From a virus, in IMG/VR virus record IMGVR_UViG_3300040856_002888, positions 1-64,000 of that record: a DNA stretch of 64,000 bases; one strand, 5' to 3'. Positions 1 through 7,374 of this stretch are shown here, one piece after another. How positions within the stretch are numbered: the stretch's first letter is position 1; every line of letters starts with the position of its first letter. The notes beneath the pieces are model-generated. The model worked only from the letters and a program-made list of their open reading frames with translations. It was not told the origin of the DNA and ran no database searches. The translations under genes were made by a program, and so were the position numbers.

Positions 1-132
1 GTCCCAAAAGCTGAATGTTGACAGGTCTGCAGCGGAAAGACCTACACGGGCGAGATCAGCCTGCGGAACTGCTAGCCAACCGTGACTGGGATCTGAGCAG
101 AATGAGTAAACTGTATTGGATAGTTCTGACAT
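1..132 (-). CDS. Conserved phage protein, partial (runs off left edge)
   Basis: An open frame of 44 codons starts at an ATG at 132 (complement), with GGAG 6 nt upstream, and continues past the left edge. The protein starts MSELSNTVYSFCSDPSHGWL. The 'DPsHGWLaVP' block resembles a small protein family widespread in tailed phages with no known function (recognised from memory, not searched). It lies about 50 nt downstream of a strong leftward promoter with its -35 at 212-217, so it is probably an early gene. The C-terminus is not visible. Confidence 0.7.
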   Translation of the reverse strand, partial: MSELSNTVYSFCSDPSHGWLAVPQADLARVGLSAADLSTFSFWD

Positions 133-188
133 TGGATCTCCGTAGCAGGAGTTATTGGAAGCGTGAGCCGTTCACTCACTGTATTAAT

Positions 189-217
189 AGTATAGCTGAC
201 TCCCTTTCGGAAGTCAA
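189..217 (-). promoter_or_regulatory. Leftward sigma70-type promoter P1
   Basis: On the complement, the -35 TTGACT (212-217) and -10 TATACT (189-194) are separated by exactly 17 nt. Downstream is a 12-nt box, here ACAGTGAGTGAA, that recurs after two other promoters in this window. It would drive the partial gene at the left edge. Confidence 0.8.
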
Positions 218-235
218 CCATTTTTTTTATTTTTT

Positions 236-466
236 TTAGAGGACGTAGTTGATCAACTCAGTTGGACGGAACAGATGTGTCTCTTCGTCCGGAGTGCCTA
301 GCACATGGGCTGAGATGACAGGAACATTGTTAGGATCACGCCATACCGCACGGAGTCCTACATAGGTCTCGTGTACCGTACTCCAGGCTGTCCGGTATAG
401 TGTGAGCTTGTCGCAGAAGTCTCGGTCTGTGTAGTATGGATGGGCTGAGCGGGTGAAACTGTTCAT
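236..466 (-). CDS. Hypothetical early protein, 76 aa
   Basis: Small soluble protein starting MNSFTRSAHPYY, with no family recognised. The ATG at 466 is preceded by GGAG at 5 nt spacing. It is the first gene after promoter P2 (-10 at 520-525) and stands alone before promoter P1, so it is likely a monocistronic early transcript. It contains 'WSTVHETYVGLRAVWRDP' and has no membrane segment or metal-binding Cys pairs. Confidence 0.6.
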   Translation of the reverse strand: MNSFTRSAHPYYTDRDFCDKLTLYRTAWSTVHETYVGLRAVWRDPNNVPVISAHVLGTPDEETHLFRPTELINYVL

Positions 467-519
467 GGAGTCTCCTAGTGTGGAGTTTGCAATTGGAGCT
501 GTTCGCTCACTGTCTTAAT

Positions 520-548
520 AGTATAGTTGATCGAACTGGGAAAGTCAA
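520..548 (-). promoter_or_regulatory. Leftward sigma70-type promoter P2
   Basis: On the complement, -35 TTGACT (543-548), a 17-nt spacer and -10 TATACT (520-525). The conserved box ACAGTGAGCGAA begins about 6 nt after the -10. A probable terminator ends in a T-run directly upstream, insulating P2 from the operon to the right. Confidence 0.8.
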
Positions 549-600
549 CAAAAAAGATCCCTTGTGATCACAGTGACTTAGCACTAACCTACTGATATTG
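549..600 (-). terminator. Probable terminator, copy A of a duplicated hairpin element
   Basis: Read leftward, a dyad-rich segment (the palindrome TGTGATCACA and TTAGTGCTAA) is followed by GGGATCTTTTTTG, then at once by the -35 of P2. It follows the end of the 824-1315/642-827 operon. About 45 bp are repeated in inverted orientation at 1407-1467. Confidence 0.5.
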
Positions 601-641
601 TTAGGTAAATCGCCCCTCGGTGGATGCTGTTCGTCGTCTCC

Positions 642-827
642 TCAAACCGAGCCTTTTAGGTCTTGCAATTGTCGTTCAAGTCTCCTCAGTCCCGCAAATC
701 CCAAACCGGGAACGTCCCAATCTCGTATCTTTTGTTCTACGATCTTAATCCGTGCGATCTGAGCATTCCGTTCTAGCTCCTGTTCCTGCTTATTCAGTAT
801 GTCATTCTTTACTGTATTCGGAATCAT
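642..827 (-). CDS. Hypothetical small helical protein, 61 aa
   Basis: Starts MIPNTVKNDILNKQEQELER. It is mostly charged and helical with heptad-like leucines, so a short coiled coil is likely. Its ATG overlaps the stop of the upstream gene as ATGA, implying translational coupling in a two-gene operon driven by P3. No family recognised. Confidence 0.6.
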   Translation of the reverse strand: MIPNTVKNDILNKQEQELERNAQIARIKIVEQKIRDWDVPGLGFAGLRRLERQLQDLKGSV

Positions 828-1315
828 TTCAGTGTCCCTTTCTTTGCAAGAGTTTCAAATGAGTCTACACGGAACTTTTCAAAAGAATTATAATTGTCTC
901 GACCTGCGTTCCATCTAGCAAGTATACGAGTCTTATGACTGTTCTTCCCCCAACAAGCAACCTCAGTCGCCCTCAATTGACTCTGTGTCATGTAGAAAAA
1001 GTCAATGCGATCTGCGATTGGATTGTAGGCACAAATACGGAGACTACCGATCTTATTTTCTACTGAGCATATCGTAAGCACAAGAGTTTTCTCATTTATA
1101 CTGGTAGTCTTTGAGTCTGAATAGTCTGTAAAGTCATATCCTTCTTCATCTACAAACTCGTAGCCGCCAACCTTGGCTAGGCATATTTCTACGAGATGTT
1201 CTACATTATATATATGCGGATTTTTCATTGCATATTCACGGGACTCTTCTGTAGGAAACAGTTCTGGAAGAGTAGGAATGATCACGTCTCTTAAGAATGT
1301 TCTTTGCTTGGACAT
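824..1315 (-). CDS. Hypothetical early protein, 163 aa
   Basis: The frame is open further upstream to 1384, but that region holds the promoter and initial transcribed box, so the start is placed at the ATG at 1315 (MSKQRTFLRDVIIP). GGAG stands 7 nt before it. The protein is soluble, of mixed alpha/beta composition, with an acidic segment 'FVDEEGYDFTDYSD' near its middle. No family recognised. It is first in a two-gene early operon with 642-827. Confidence 0.6.
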   Translation of the reverse strand: MSKQRTFLRDVIIPTLPELFPTEESREYAMKNPHIYNVEHLVEICLAKVGGYEFVDEEGYDFTDYSDSKTTSINEKTLVLTICSVENKIGSLRICAYNPIADRIDFFYMTQSQLRATEVACWGKNSHKTRILARWNAGRDNYNSFEKFRVDSFETLAKKGTLK

Positions 1316-1371
1316 CAAGTATCTCCGTTTGTGTTGCGTATAAAAGCAAGCCCTTCGCTCACTGTCCATAT

Positions 1372-1400
1372 AGTATACTAGCACGGGGTGAGAATTGCAA
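1372..1400 (-). promoter_or_regulatory. Leftward sigma70-type promoter P3
   Basis: On the complement, -35 TTGCAA (1395-1400), a 17-nt spacer and -10 TATACT (1372-1377), followed by the same ACAGTGAGCGAA box found after P1 and P2. Drives 824-1315 and 642-827. Confidence 0.7.
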
Positions 1401-1406
1401 CGGAAA

Positions 1407-1467
1407 TGATCCCGTGCAATATCAGTGACTTACTGCTAAGTCACTGTGATCATTACGGATCTTTTTT
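1407..1467 (+). terminator. Hairpin element copy B, T-run on the plus strand
   Basis: AGTGACTTA and TAAGTCACT form a perfect 9-bp stem around CTGC, inside an outer GATC-containing stem, followed by GGATCTTTTTTC. It is an inverted copy of the element at 549-600 and, like it, lies directly beyond a leftward promoter. In the plus direction it has the form of a rho-independent terminator. Confidence 0.5.
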
Positions 1468-1497
1468 CAAGGTCCATCTCACCACCCCTCCGCCTGG

Positions 1498-1679
1498 ATT
1501 AGGAAAACATAATATTCAGTTTCAATCTGACGGAGATTTGGAAAACATAATATTCAGTTCCAACCCAATTAGGAAAACATAATATTCAGTTCCAACGGTA
1601 TGCAAGAACCGTGCTAGGGCAAATTAGGAAAACATAATATTCAGTTCCAACCAGATTTGGAAAACATAATATTCAGTTT
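1498..1679. repeat. Five iteron-like direct repeats with internal dyad
   Basis: The core GGAAAACATAATATTCAGTT occurs five times, in units starting near 1498, 1536, 1568, 1623 and 1655. The best units read TTGGAA-14 nt-TTCCAA, so each is also a dyad. Spacings are 38, 32, 55 and 32 nt. No gene was found here. The very AT-rich tract directly to the right makes an origin-like arrangement (iterons plus unwinding element) the most natural reading. This is inference. Confidence 0.75.
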
Positions 1680-2231
1680 ATGGTGGAATTTGGGGTAGGG
1701 GTGAAAACAGGTGAGGATTTGCATATATAAATATCTAAATATGCAAATATTTAAATATATAAATGTAAAAATATACAAATATCTAAATAAACAAATATTT
1801 AAATATACAAATGTAAAAATATACAAATATTTGTATATGCACATATGCATATATGCACATATAGTTATATGCAAATTTAGTATCTACTAACCAAAAAAGT
1901 TAGTATCTGCTAACTTTTGTTGTAATTTAAATGTGAATTTTCTTACGAAAAAAGAGGCACGGTTGAGAATGGTGAAAAAAGGTGGAGAATGGTGGTGACA
2001 GGCATAGTTTAAATACTCTGTCTCCATAATGCATCACAATGCATCACTTTGCAAACCGACTCGATCACTTTGCAAACTCGAGTCTATTACAGTAGTCGAC
2101 AGTCTCTCGACTGGTTTCACTGACTCTACGGTTGTGTCTCAACGACTGCACGTGGTACTATTCACAGTACCAATCACATATAGCATATGAAGTTAATGCT
2201 ACAAATGCTGCATGCATATGTATATGTTTCT
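1680..2231. other. Non-coding AT-rich and hairpin-rich region (origin-like)
   Basis: No supported gene. 1719-1880 is almost pure A/T with a 48-nt direct repeat (starting 1744 and 1792) and alternating purine-pyrimidine runs (CATATGCATATATGCACATA). 1875-1920 has two TTAGTATCT(A/G)CTAA palindromes. 2030-2175 has repeated ATCACTTTGCAAAC and hairpins GACTCGA/TCGAGTC, AGTCGA/TCGACT and TGGTACT/AGTACCA. The combination suggests replication or regulatory function, not coding. Confidence 0.5.
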
Positions 2232-2405
2232 CTATTCATCTTTCGTATCCTGGTTTGTAAATCTTACAGTTGCGATTTGATCTATTACTGCACTGGGTTT
2301 ACCTACTAACTGGTCTAAGCTCTGTTTCTCTTTACATGCAGCACTATAGGTAGATCTAAGCTTTGGTTCTATCTGTTGGTTGTCTGGTATGTGTATTATG
2401 TACAT
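2232..2405 (-). CDS. Small hypothetical protein, 57 aa
   Basis: Short frame starting MYIIHIPDNQQIEPKL and ending with an acidic tail. AGGAG stands 5-6 nt before the ATG at 2405. No family recognised. It is hydrophilic and probably helical. Its upstream side is a 43-bp tandem repeat array, so the repeats lie in its leader or promoter region, and the protein or a partner could bind them (speculative). Confidence 0.6.
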   Translation of the reverse strand: MYIIHIPDNQQIEPKLRSTYSAACKEKQSLDQLVGKPSAVIDQIATVRFTNQDTKDE

Positions 2406-2428
2406 AGTGTCTCCTTTCGGTATTTAGC

Positions 2429-2609
2429 AGACCTTAACAGCGGTGACCATTATCCGTATCTGTGTAGTACTAGACCTTAACAGCGGTGACCATTGGTCTA
2501 TCCTGTTGTGTACTAGACCTTAACAGCGGTGACCATTAGTGTTCGCTGTGTAACACTAGACCGTAGCAGCGGTGACCACTGGCTAGCACTTGACTAGCAG
2601 CGGTGACCT
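2429..2609. repeat. 43-bp tandem repeat array, five copies
   Basis: The core ACCTTAACAGCGGTGACCA starts at about 2430, 2473 and 2516. A variant (ACCGTAGCAGCGGTGACCA) starts near 2559, and a shortened last copy near 2591. The first four are exactly 43 bp apart, and the 20-bp intervals also resemble one another (TGTGTAGTACT-like), so this is a degenerate tandem repeat. The GGTGACC core is nearly palindromic. It lies between two leftward genes. Confidence 0.85.
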
Positions 2610-2877
2610 ATTCTGATATATTGTCTATGAATGTAACTTGGATGTCGAAAGGTAAGTCTTGTAGGTTTATTCCGGCTTGGTCTGTGTTTGGTTCCTGTGT
2701 GATCGTGGCGAACTCTATACCAAACCTATGTGCGGTGGTGAACACTATGTCCATTACTGACTGTGTGTTCTTAGGATCAAGCTGTAGGTTAGCGCTCATC
2801 AGTGCCAGTTCTAGTACTGTCTGCAAGAGTGCCTGTGTGTCTGGATCTAATTCATACTCAGGGATTTGATCTTCCAT
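2608..2877 (-). CDS. Hypothetical protein, 89 aa
   Basis: Acidic protein starting MEDQIPEYELDPDTQALLQT. AAAGGAG stands at good spacing before the ATG at 2877. It is divergent from the fibre gene that begins at 2914, sharing a 36-bp intergenic segment with a GATAAATA box in its own direction. No family recognised. A fibre chaperone role is possible only by position. Confidence 0.6.
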   Translation of the reverse strand: MEDQIPEYELDPDTQALLQTVLELALMSANLQLDPKNTQSVMDIVFTTAHRFGIEFATITQEPNTDQAGINLQDLPFDIQVTFIDNISE

Positions 2878-2913
2878 GTTGCTCTCCTTTAATATATTTA
2901 TCTGACACTAAAT

Positions 2914-4401
2914 ATGTATATGGCACTACAGAGTTCAGGACAGATATCCGCTGCGAACATACAATCAGAACTAGGAGGTTCGAATCCTATTGGTTTATCA
3001 GAATACTACGCAGGTGGTGCATACACTCCTGCAGGTGCTGGTCCTCCCAGTTCGGGAACGATTCGATTCAGCGATTTCTATGGAGTTAGCAGCCAAGCAA
3101 CTGGCCTAGCCAACACCGCAGGGAAGATAGGCTATATTGCCTCGCTTGGTCTAAAGTTCCGACCAACTGTGAATACCTACACGGAGAGTAACGATGTTAA
3201 CCTTGCCAACAATCGTATCAGCGCAGACATAGGCTCAGACTGGACAGTGGCGGATTGGAATGATTTCTCAAGTTTATCAAACGCACAACTCCAGTATCTC
3301 TCGGTGACTACCTGGCAGTATGGTGCAGGTGCTGACATGGGCATGGTAACAAGAGGTGGAACTTTTTACTACAGCAGCATTCGCAGATACTTTGCCAGCT
3401 TCCATAACTACAACAGACCTGGTTTCTATGCTGCCCATGCAAACTACTATTCGTATTACTGGAGTTTAGGCAGTTGGTTTAATTATACAATGCCTTATCT
3501 GTGTAAATCAACCGCTTACATGGTATTGGCAGGTGGCGGCACTTCAGGGGGATATACAGCTTCGTTTACACGCCGTGCATGGAACTCAGGTACCAATGAA
3601 GCCAGCTTTGGCACCTTACCTTCCACGACTGGCGGGAACGGAGCAGGCTGTACCAACTGGCAGGTGATGATGTCAGGTGGTTACAACGGCTATGGCGGAT
3701 ATACTGATGTAGCCTACAAGGATCTCTCTCGCAATTCAAATGCTATCAGCTGGGGTAACTCGGCGGCTGTTCACTATCTTGGTGCAGCATCAGGTAATTC
3801 AGAAGTGTGTATCATGACCGGCGGATGGTGGAATCCATCCAATTCGCCAGGACCAACCGGTAACACACGACCTATTTCATACAAGAGTTTCAGTACTGAT
3901 TCTACCAGCTTAACCTGGGGACAGATGCTGACCTTCGGACGACGGCATGTGTTTAATGTATCAAATGGCGTGGATACTTCGTTGGCAGGTGCTGGCGATT
4001 GGTCAACCGCACGACGATCAGACACCATGCGTATTTCACATGTGACACAGAATTCAGTGGTAGGATCCGGCAGCCTAGGTGAGGTCATGTATGTGATGCA
4101 GTCGGCGGGCAACAGTACCTACGCATACATCACTGGTAACTATGGAAATTATCCTTACACACCAAGAGATTATGTAAAACGGTATACCTGGAGTTCAGGT
4201 GCAATGAACACCAACTTTATGTCGTTGACCGTGTCCGATTCGGGAGTGAGCAGCAGTGATTTTAGTGACATAGTTTTGCACGGTGCAGGATCCAGATCTA
4301 ACTATGTGTGGCGTAAACTGAGTTTAAGTAGTAGTGCAGCCGCAGTAAATTTTGGCAGCACCACTTTTTCGAACGGAGACAACGGACATGGACCAGGATA
4401 A
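2914..4401 (+). CDS. Putative tail fibre / virion adhesin, 495 aa
   Basis: The N-terminus (about residues 3-60: ALQSSGQISAANIQSELGG, then IRFSDFYG) has the pattern of a short phage tail-protein N-terminal module that recurs in many caudoviruses. The rest is rich in Gly, Ser, Thr, Asn, Tyr and Trp, as in beta-stranded fibres and ending without a recognisable chaperone. Two starts are possible, 2914 (MYMALQ) and 2920 (MALQ), and neither has a clear ribosome site. The gene overlaps the next by 14 nt, suggesting a fibre plus accessory pair. GC content looks higher than in the later fibre genes. Confidence 0.65.
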   Translation: MYMALQSSGQISAANIQSELGGSNPIGLSEYYAGGAYTPAGAGPPSSGTIRFSDFYGVSSQATGLANTAGKIGYIASLGLKFRPTVNTYTESNDVNLANNRISADIGSDWTVADWNDFSSLSNAQLQYLSVTTWQYGAGADMGMVTRGGTFYYSSIRRYFASFHNYNRPGFYAAHANYYSYYWSLGSWFNYTMPYLCKSTAYMVLAGGGTSGGYTASFTRRAWNSGTNEASFGTLPSTTGGNGAGCTNWQVMMSGGYNGYGGYTDVAYKDLSRNSNAISWGNSAAVHYLGAASGNSEVCIMTGGWWNPSNSPGPTGNTRPISYKSFSTDSTSLTWGQMLTFGRRHVFNVSNGVDTSLAGAGDWSTARRSDTMRISHVTQNSVVGSGSLGEVMYVMQSAGNSTYAYITGNYGNYPYTPRDYVKRYTWSSGAMNTNFMSLTVSDSGVSSSDFSDIVLHGAGSRSNYVWRKLSLSSSAAAVNFGSTTFSNGDNGHGPG

Positions 4402-5161
4402 AGATTACGGTTTACAAATTAAGGCCGCAGAAACTTATCAGGTAGCTGAAGTAGAACGCAGACTCGAATATTATGAGCAACAATTAAGCCCACACGTGAA
4501 CCAGCTAGAACGCATCAAACGCACCATAGGCAAACCACAAACACTAAATGAAAGGCAGATAGGCAATCTACAGATGGCCGGAGACTCGCCGGTAATTTGG
4601 TATAAACAGGCCTATAGCCAAGCCAATCAACGTGCTGAAGCCAGTGTACAGGCATTCTACGATCTACAGAAATCTGCTGTAAAAATCCGTCGGCTCGAAG
4701 CTCGGACCGATCGATCGGAATTAGATGATATAAAATTGGCAGAATTAAAAACACAATATGTTATTTCACAGGGTTATGTAGAGAACAGTATCACTGAATT
4801 AAATCAATACATGGCTACAGCAGAACGCATCAAGGCGGCTTTTGATATACCCGATGATCTTAGTGATGAAGAGCTTGATCGTGCCAGTATTGAAGACCAT
4901 ATCAAGCAGGCATTTAAACAGGCTGTGCAGGATATTACACAACAGGGGACAATTACTAAAGGAACTTTTGGACATTTAGAATCTTGGGGAGTACATCCTT
5001 ATGCAGCAAAATACTATGTACATCAATATATCGCTAACTGTGAACATATGCTAAAAGAAAATCAGTTGCCAATGGTCACACACCTTTATGCATTCCTAGA
5101 AGACATGTATCAACTACATAAAGATGCATATCAGCAAAACATGACTAGATTAGGTATCTAA
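4388..5161 (+). CDS. Coiled-coil protein downstream of fibre, 257 aa
   Basis: The start is placed at the ATG at 4388 (MDQDKDYGLQIKAAETYQVA). The frame is open earlier, but that part overlaps the fibre gene end. It is highly helical with long charged heptad-like stretches from about residue 10 to 160, then a conserved-looking C-terminal part ('WGVHPYAAKYYVHQYIANCE'). No family recognised. The overlap with the fibre gene suggests an assembly or attachment partner (inference). Confidence 0.5.
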   Translation: MDQDKDYGLQIKAAETYQVAEVERRLEYYEQQLSPHVNQLERIKRTIGKPQTLNERQIGNLQMAGDSPVIWYKQAYSQANQRAEASVQAFYDLQKSAVKIRRLEARTDRSELDDIKLAELKTQYVISQGYVENSITELNQYMATAERIKAAFDIPDDLSDEELDRASIEDHIKQAFKQAVQDITQQGTITKGTFGHLESWGVHPYAAKYYVHQYIANCEHMLKENQLPMVTHLYAFLEDMYQLHKDAYQQNMTRLGI

Positions 5162-5307
5162 CGGTTATTGTAGGCAGCATCGTCCATGTAGTTGAGTTCT
5201 TGTTGTAGCTGGGCTTCTGTAGCACGATCTCCACGTTCTCTAGCTTCTTGTATTCGCTTTAGATATTCGTCATGCTGTCGTTTACGTTGTTCCTGTTGTT
5301 CCGTCAT
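5158..5307 (-). CDS. Small charged protein, 49 aa
   Basis: Frame starting MTEQQEQRKRQHDEYLKRIQ with a perfect AGGAGG ribosome site. It is entirely helical and charged. Its ATG overlaps the stop of 5304-6365 as ATGA, so it is the last gene of that operon. Its 3' end touches the convergent gene ending at 5161. No family recognised. Confidence 0.65.
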   Translation of the reverse strand: MTEQQEQRKRQHDEYLKRIQEARERGDRATEAQLQQELNYMDDAAYNNR

Positions 5308-6365
5308 TGTGCCCTCCTGTGATTACGGTTTACCATTTCTCGTTCGAGACGATCTCTGAGATCGTGTTCAGTAGTAAATTCTACTGGAAAATCTAATGCG
5401 ATGCATTGCCGACGTGGTTCACTGCAGAATACTCCTTCCTCAGGAAAATAATCTCTTGGCCATCCGTCTCGCTTTCCATCATCTGCATCGATGTATTCTG
5501 CGATAACATATAGTTTTTCAATCCGAAAGTTGCCCATTACTAATTCATCATAGTCTTCCACAAGGTCTTCCCATGCGGTACTCTGCCGTTCTACGTGCTG
5601 GAAGAACATCTCCTGGAACACTGGTTTATGTTGTGCAATCACACGTTCAACACCGTCAATGTACTGTTTAATGGCACGAGCTTTTTGTTCGCCTGTAAAA
5701 CTATCGCTGTCTACCAGCATACGGCTGCCTAGTGTATTACGTCTGATGTCTGGGGGTACAGGAGGTTCTACACCCGTTGATTTAAGCTCTGCTATGATAG
5801 GAGTACGCATATCTACCAGCGCATTCCATAGTAGATTGTAAGGTCTTTCGTCATAGATATCGTAAGGAAATTCTCCTTGGAAGTCTGGCTCAGGACCAAG
5901 GTCTATCAATCTACGTCCGCCTTTGTCCACTACTGACATGATATCTGCTGCGGCACCTACTGATACATCACCTGTTAAGATTGCTACTAAGCCGCCTCCG
6001 CCCCAAATACCTGACGCTGAGATAAAGCCTTCTACATCTGATGTAAACACAGATATTTGCTTTTGCCTTCGACCTTGTATAGCAATCAATTGCTTGAGCT
6101 TATCTACACCTAACACATGACAACCTGCCATACGCCGGGTCATTTCAAGTCTTTCCATCATGCTAGGAACCACAGGCGTCCAGAATTTTTTATGATTTGG
6201 TTGTATAAGGTAGGGGTATCGTTTTTCTTCGTTATATCCTGAGTCAGGATTGAAGTCGTATATTTTGATATCATCTACGAAGAGATGATCGAAGAGGCTT
6301 TTTTGCCAGCGCACCTCTTCGTTCAGTTGGTCTATGACATTGATGTAATGTCTTATATCCTGCAT
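5304..6365 (-). CDS. Hypothetical protein, 353 aa
   Basis: Starts MQDIRHYINVIDQLNEEVRW. A central block around residues 95-150 ('IQGRRQKQISVFTSD', then a Gly-rich 'GIWGGGGLVAILTGDVSVG') suggests a folded alpha/beta domain, and its C-terminal half is helical. I know of similar unannotated proteins in marine phages but cannot name the family. It belongs to a leftward operon of small genes coupled by ATGA overlaps, probably early or middle expressed. Confidence 0.55.
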   Translation of the reverse strand: MQDIRHYINVIDQLNEEVRWQKSLFDHLFVDDIKIYDFNPDSGYNEEKRYPYLIQPNHKKFWTPVVPSMMERLEMTRRMAGCHVLGVDKLKQLIAIQGRRQKQISVFTSDVEGFISASGIWGGGGLVAILTGDVSVGAAADIMSVVDKGGRRLIDLGPEPDFQGEFPYDIYDERPYNLLWNALVDMRTPIIAELKSTGVEPPVPPDIRRNTLGSRMLVDSDSFTGEQKARAIKQYIDGVERVIAQHKPVFQEMFFQHVERQSTAWEDLVEDYDELVMGNFRIEKLYVIAEYIDADDGKRDGWPRDYFPEEGVFCSEPRRQCIALDFPVEFTTEHDLRDRLEREMVNRNHRRAQ

Positions 6366-6388
6366 ATTCTAATCCTTGTTTAGAATAT

Positions 6389-6634
6389 TTATGCAGCAGT
6401 TGCCTTTAACAGTCTCGTTGTGTTGTCCAGCGTGGTCTTGCACTTAGCTAACTTGTCTTCTGCGATCCTTAATAGATCTTCCTGCAATTGTTCTTCCTGC
6501 TTATCTTTGTGATTACGAGCCGTCTTGAGAGCTTCTTTAATCTCTCTTACCTTATCACTGTAATGAGTGTGCTGGTATTCTAGTCTTTCAACTGCTGCCT
6601 TACGTCTAATACGTTGTGCTGTTCTACCTTTCAT
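6389..6634 (-). CDS. Basic coiled-coil protein, 81 aa
   Basis: Starts MKGRTAQRIRRKAAVERLEY, with an Arg-rich N-terminus followed by a long charged helix ('LQEDLLRIAEDKLAKCKTTL'). ATGA-type overlap with the upstream 6631-6828 gene. No family recognised. The basic head could bind nucleic acid (inference). Confidence 0.6.
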   Translation of the reverse strand: MKGRTAQRIRRKAAVERLEYQHTHYSDKVREIKEALKTARNHKDKQEEQLQEDLLRIAEDKLAKCKTTLDNTTRLLKATAA

Positions 6635-6828
6635 TCGTCTCCTTTAATTGTATAATGTTTGTGTTCTTCAACCGTATAACCAACCGTGTCGCCATGGAAG
6701 ATCATAATCTTGTCCGCATCTACGCCATCCAGTAATAGTGTTTCAAGGAAACCAAATGCTTCCTGTGCAGTCTTATACTGGAGATATTCTAAACCAAAAT
6801 CCTGTGCCCAAACTACAAAATATTTCAT
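6631..6828 (-). CDS. Hypothetical small protein, 65 aa
   Basis: Starts MKYFVVWAQDFGLEYLQYKT, a small alpha/beta protein. Overlaps genes on both sides by ATGA junctions, so it is translated within one operon. No family recognised. Confidence 0.6.
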   Translation of the reverse strand: MKYFVVWAQDFGLEYLQYKTAQEAFGFLETLLLDGVDADKIMIFHGDTVGYTVEEHKHYTIKGDE

Positions 6829-6896
6829 ATTCCTACCTGGTCAAGAAGTGCTAACACAACGATAGCCGCAATGAACCAATTTAAATAACGTGTCAT
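6825..6896 (-). CDS. Tiny membrane peptide, 23 aa
   Basis: MTRYLNWFIAAIVVLALLDQ plus three residues: one short hydrophobic helix after a basic start. AGGGA is upstream, and its stop overlaps the next ATG (ATGA). It may be real or may serve as a translational coupler. Confidence 0.4.
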   Translation of the reverse strand: MTRYLNWFIAAIVVLALLDQVGI

Positions 6897-6897
6897 A

Positions 6898-7341
6898 TTA
6901 TTCCCTGTAGTCTACAATATAACGATTAACTTCGTCTTCAAGTATGTCTAATCTTGTTAGGATTTCATCAATCTGTTCTTGTATATTTGTTTTTGATTGT
7001 TTAGTCTGGTCAAAGATCATCATGTCATGTTCGACTACAAACTTGACATCTAATGTACCAGCACGTTCTTCGTCTAAATGGTCTGGGTGATAAATGGAGA
7101 TTTCAAAACCACCTGTGCTTAGGAATGCTTCTCCTGTAGGCGAATCTAATACACGTTCAATTGTTTCGTGTAGTAGTCTGCGGCAAAAAATACGGATATC
7201 ACCCTCAGACTGCCGTTCTCCTTGATACCGCCAGTCTAGCACCTGCATGGTATGATGGATGCGAGTGAAATCCATATTCTGCATAAGTTCACTCGCCATC
7301 CGATGGAATCGATCTTTTGTTTCTGTTCTAGTCATATCCAT
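6898..7341 (-). CDS. Hypothetical protein, 147 aa
   Basis: Starts MDMTRTETKDRFHRMASELM. It has a helical N-terminal part, a central beta-rich section ('FLSTGGFEISIYHPDHLDE') and a C-terminal coiled coil ('QEQIDEILTRLDILEDEVNR'). No family recognised. It sits 33 nt downstream of 7375-7776 in the leftward operon. Confidence 0.55.
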   Translation of the reverse strand: MDMTRTETKDRFHRMASELMQNMDFTRIHHTMQVLDWRYQGERQSEGDIRIFCRRLLHETIERVLDSPTGEAFLSTGGFEISIYHPDHLDEERAGTLDVKFVVEHDMMIFDQTKQSKTNIQEQIDEILTRLDILEDEVNRYIVDYRE

Positions 7342-7374
7342 TTATTATAAATTGTTAATTTAATTCTTAATATA

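Noticed and set aside
15-239. Rightward 74-aa ORF at the left edge
   Set aside because: It runs opposite to a better-supported leftward gene and through promoter P1; no ribosome site.
1498-1679. CRISPR array
   Set aside because: Repeats are five only, their spacing is irregular (38, 32, 55, 32 nt), the intervals are 4-27 nt, and there are no cas genes. Iteron-like is a better fit.
2429-2609. CRISPR array
   Set aside because: The 20-bp intervals resemble each other, so they are not unique spacers. A tandem repeat explains it better.
2908-2914. Late promoter box for the fibre gene at 2914
   Set aside because: The CTAAATA box would overlap the start codon, so it cannot act at the usual distance.
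2970-2995. tRNA T-loop-like GGTTCGAATCC
   Set aside because: It falls in the coding sequence of the fibre gene, and no acceptor or anticodon arms can be paired around it.
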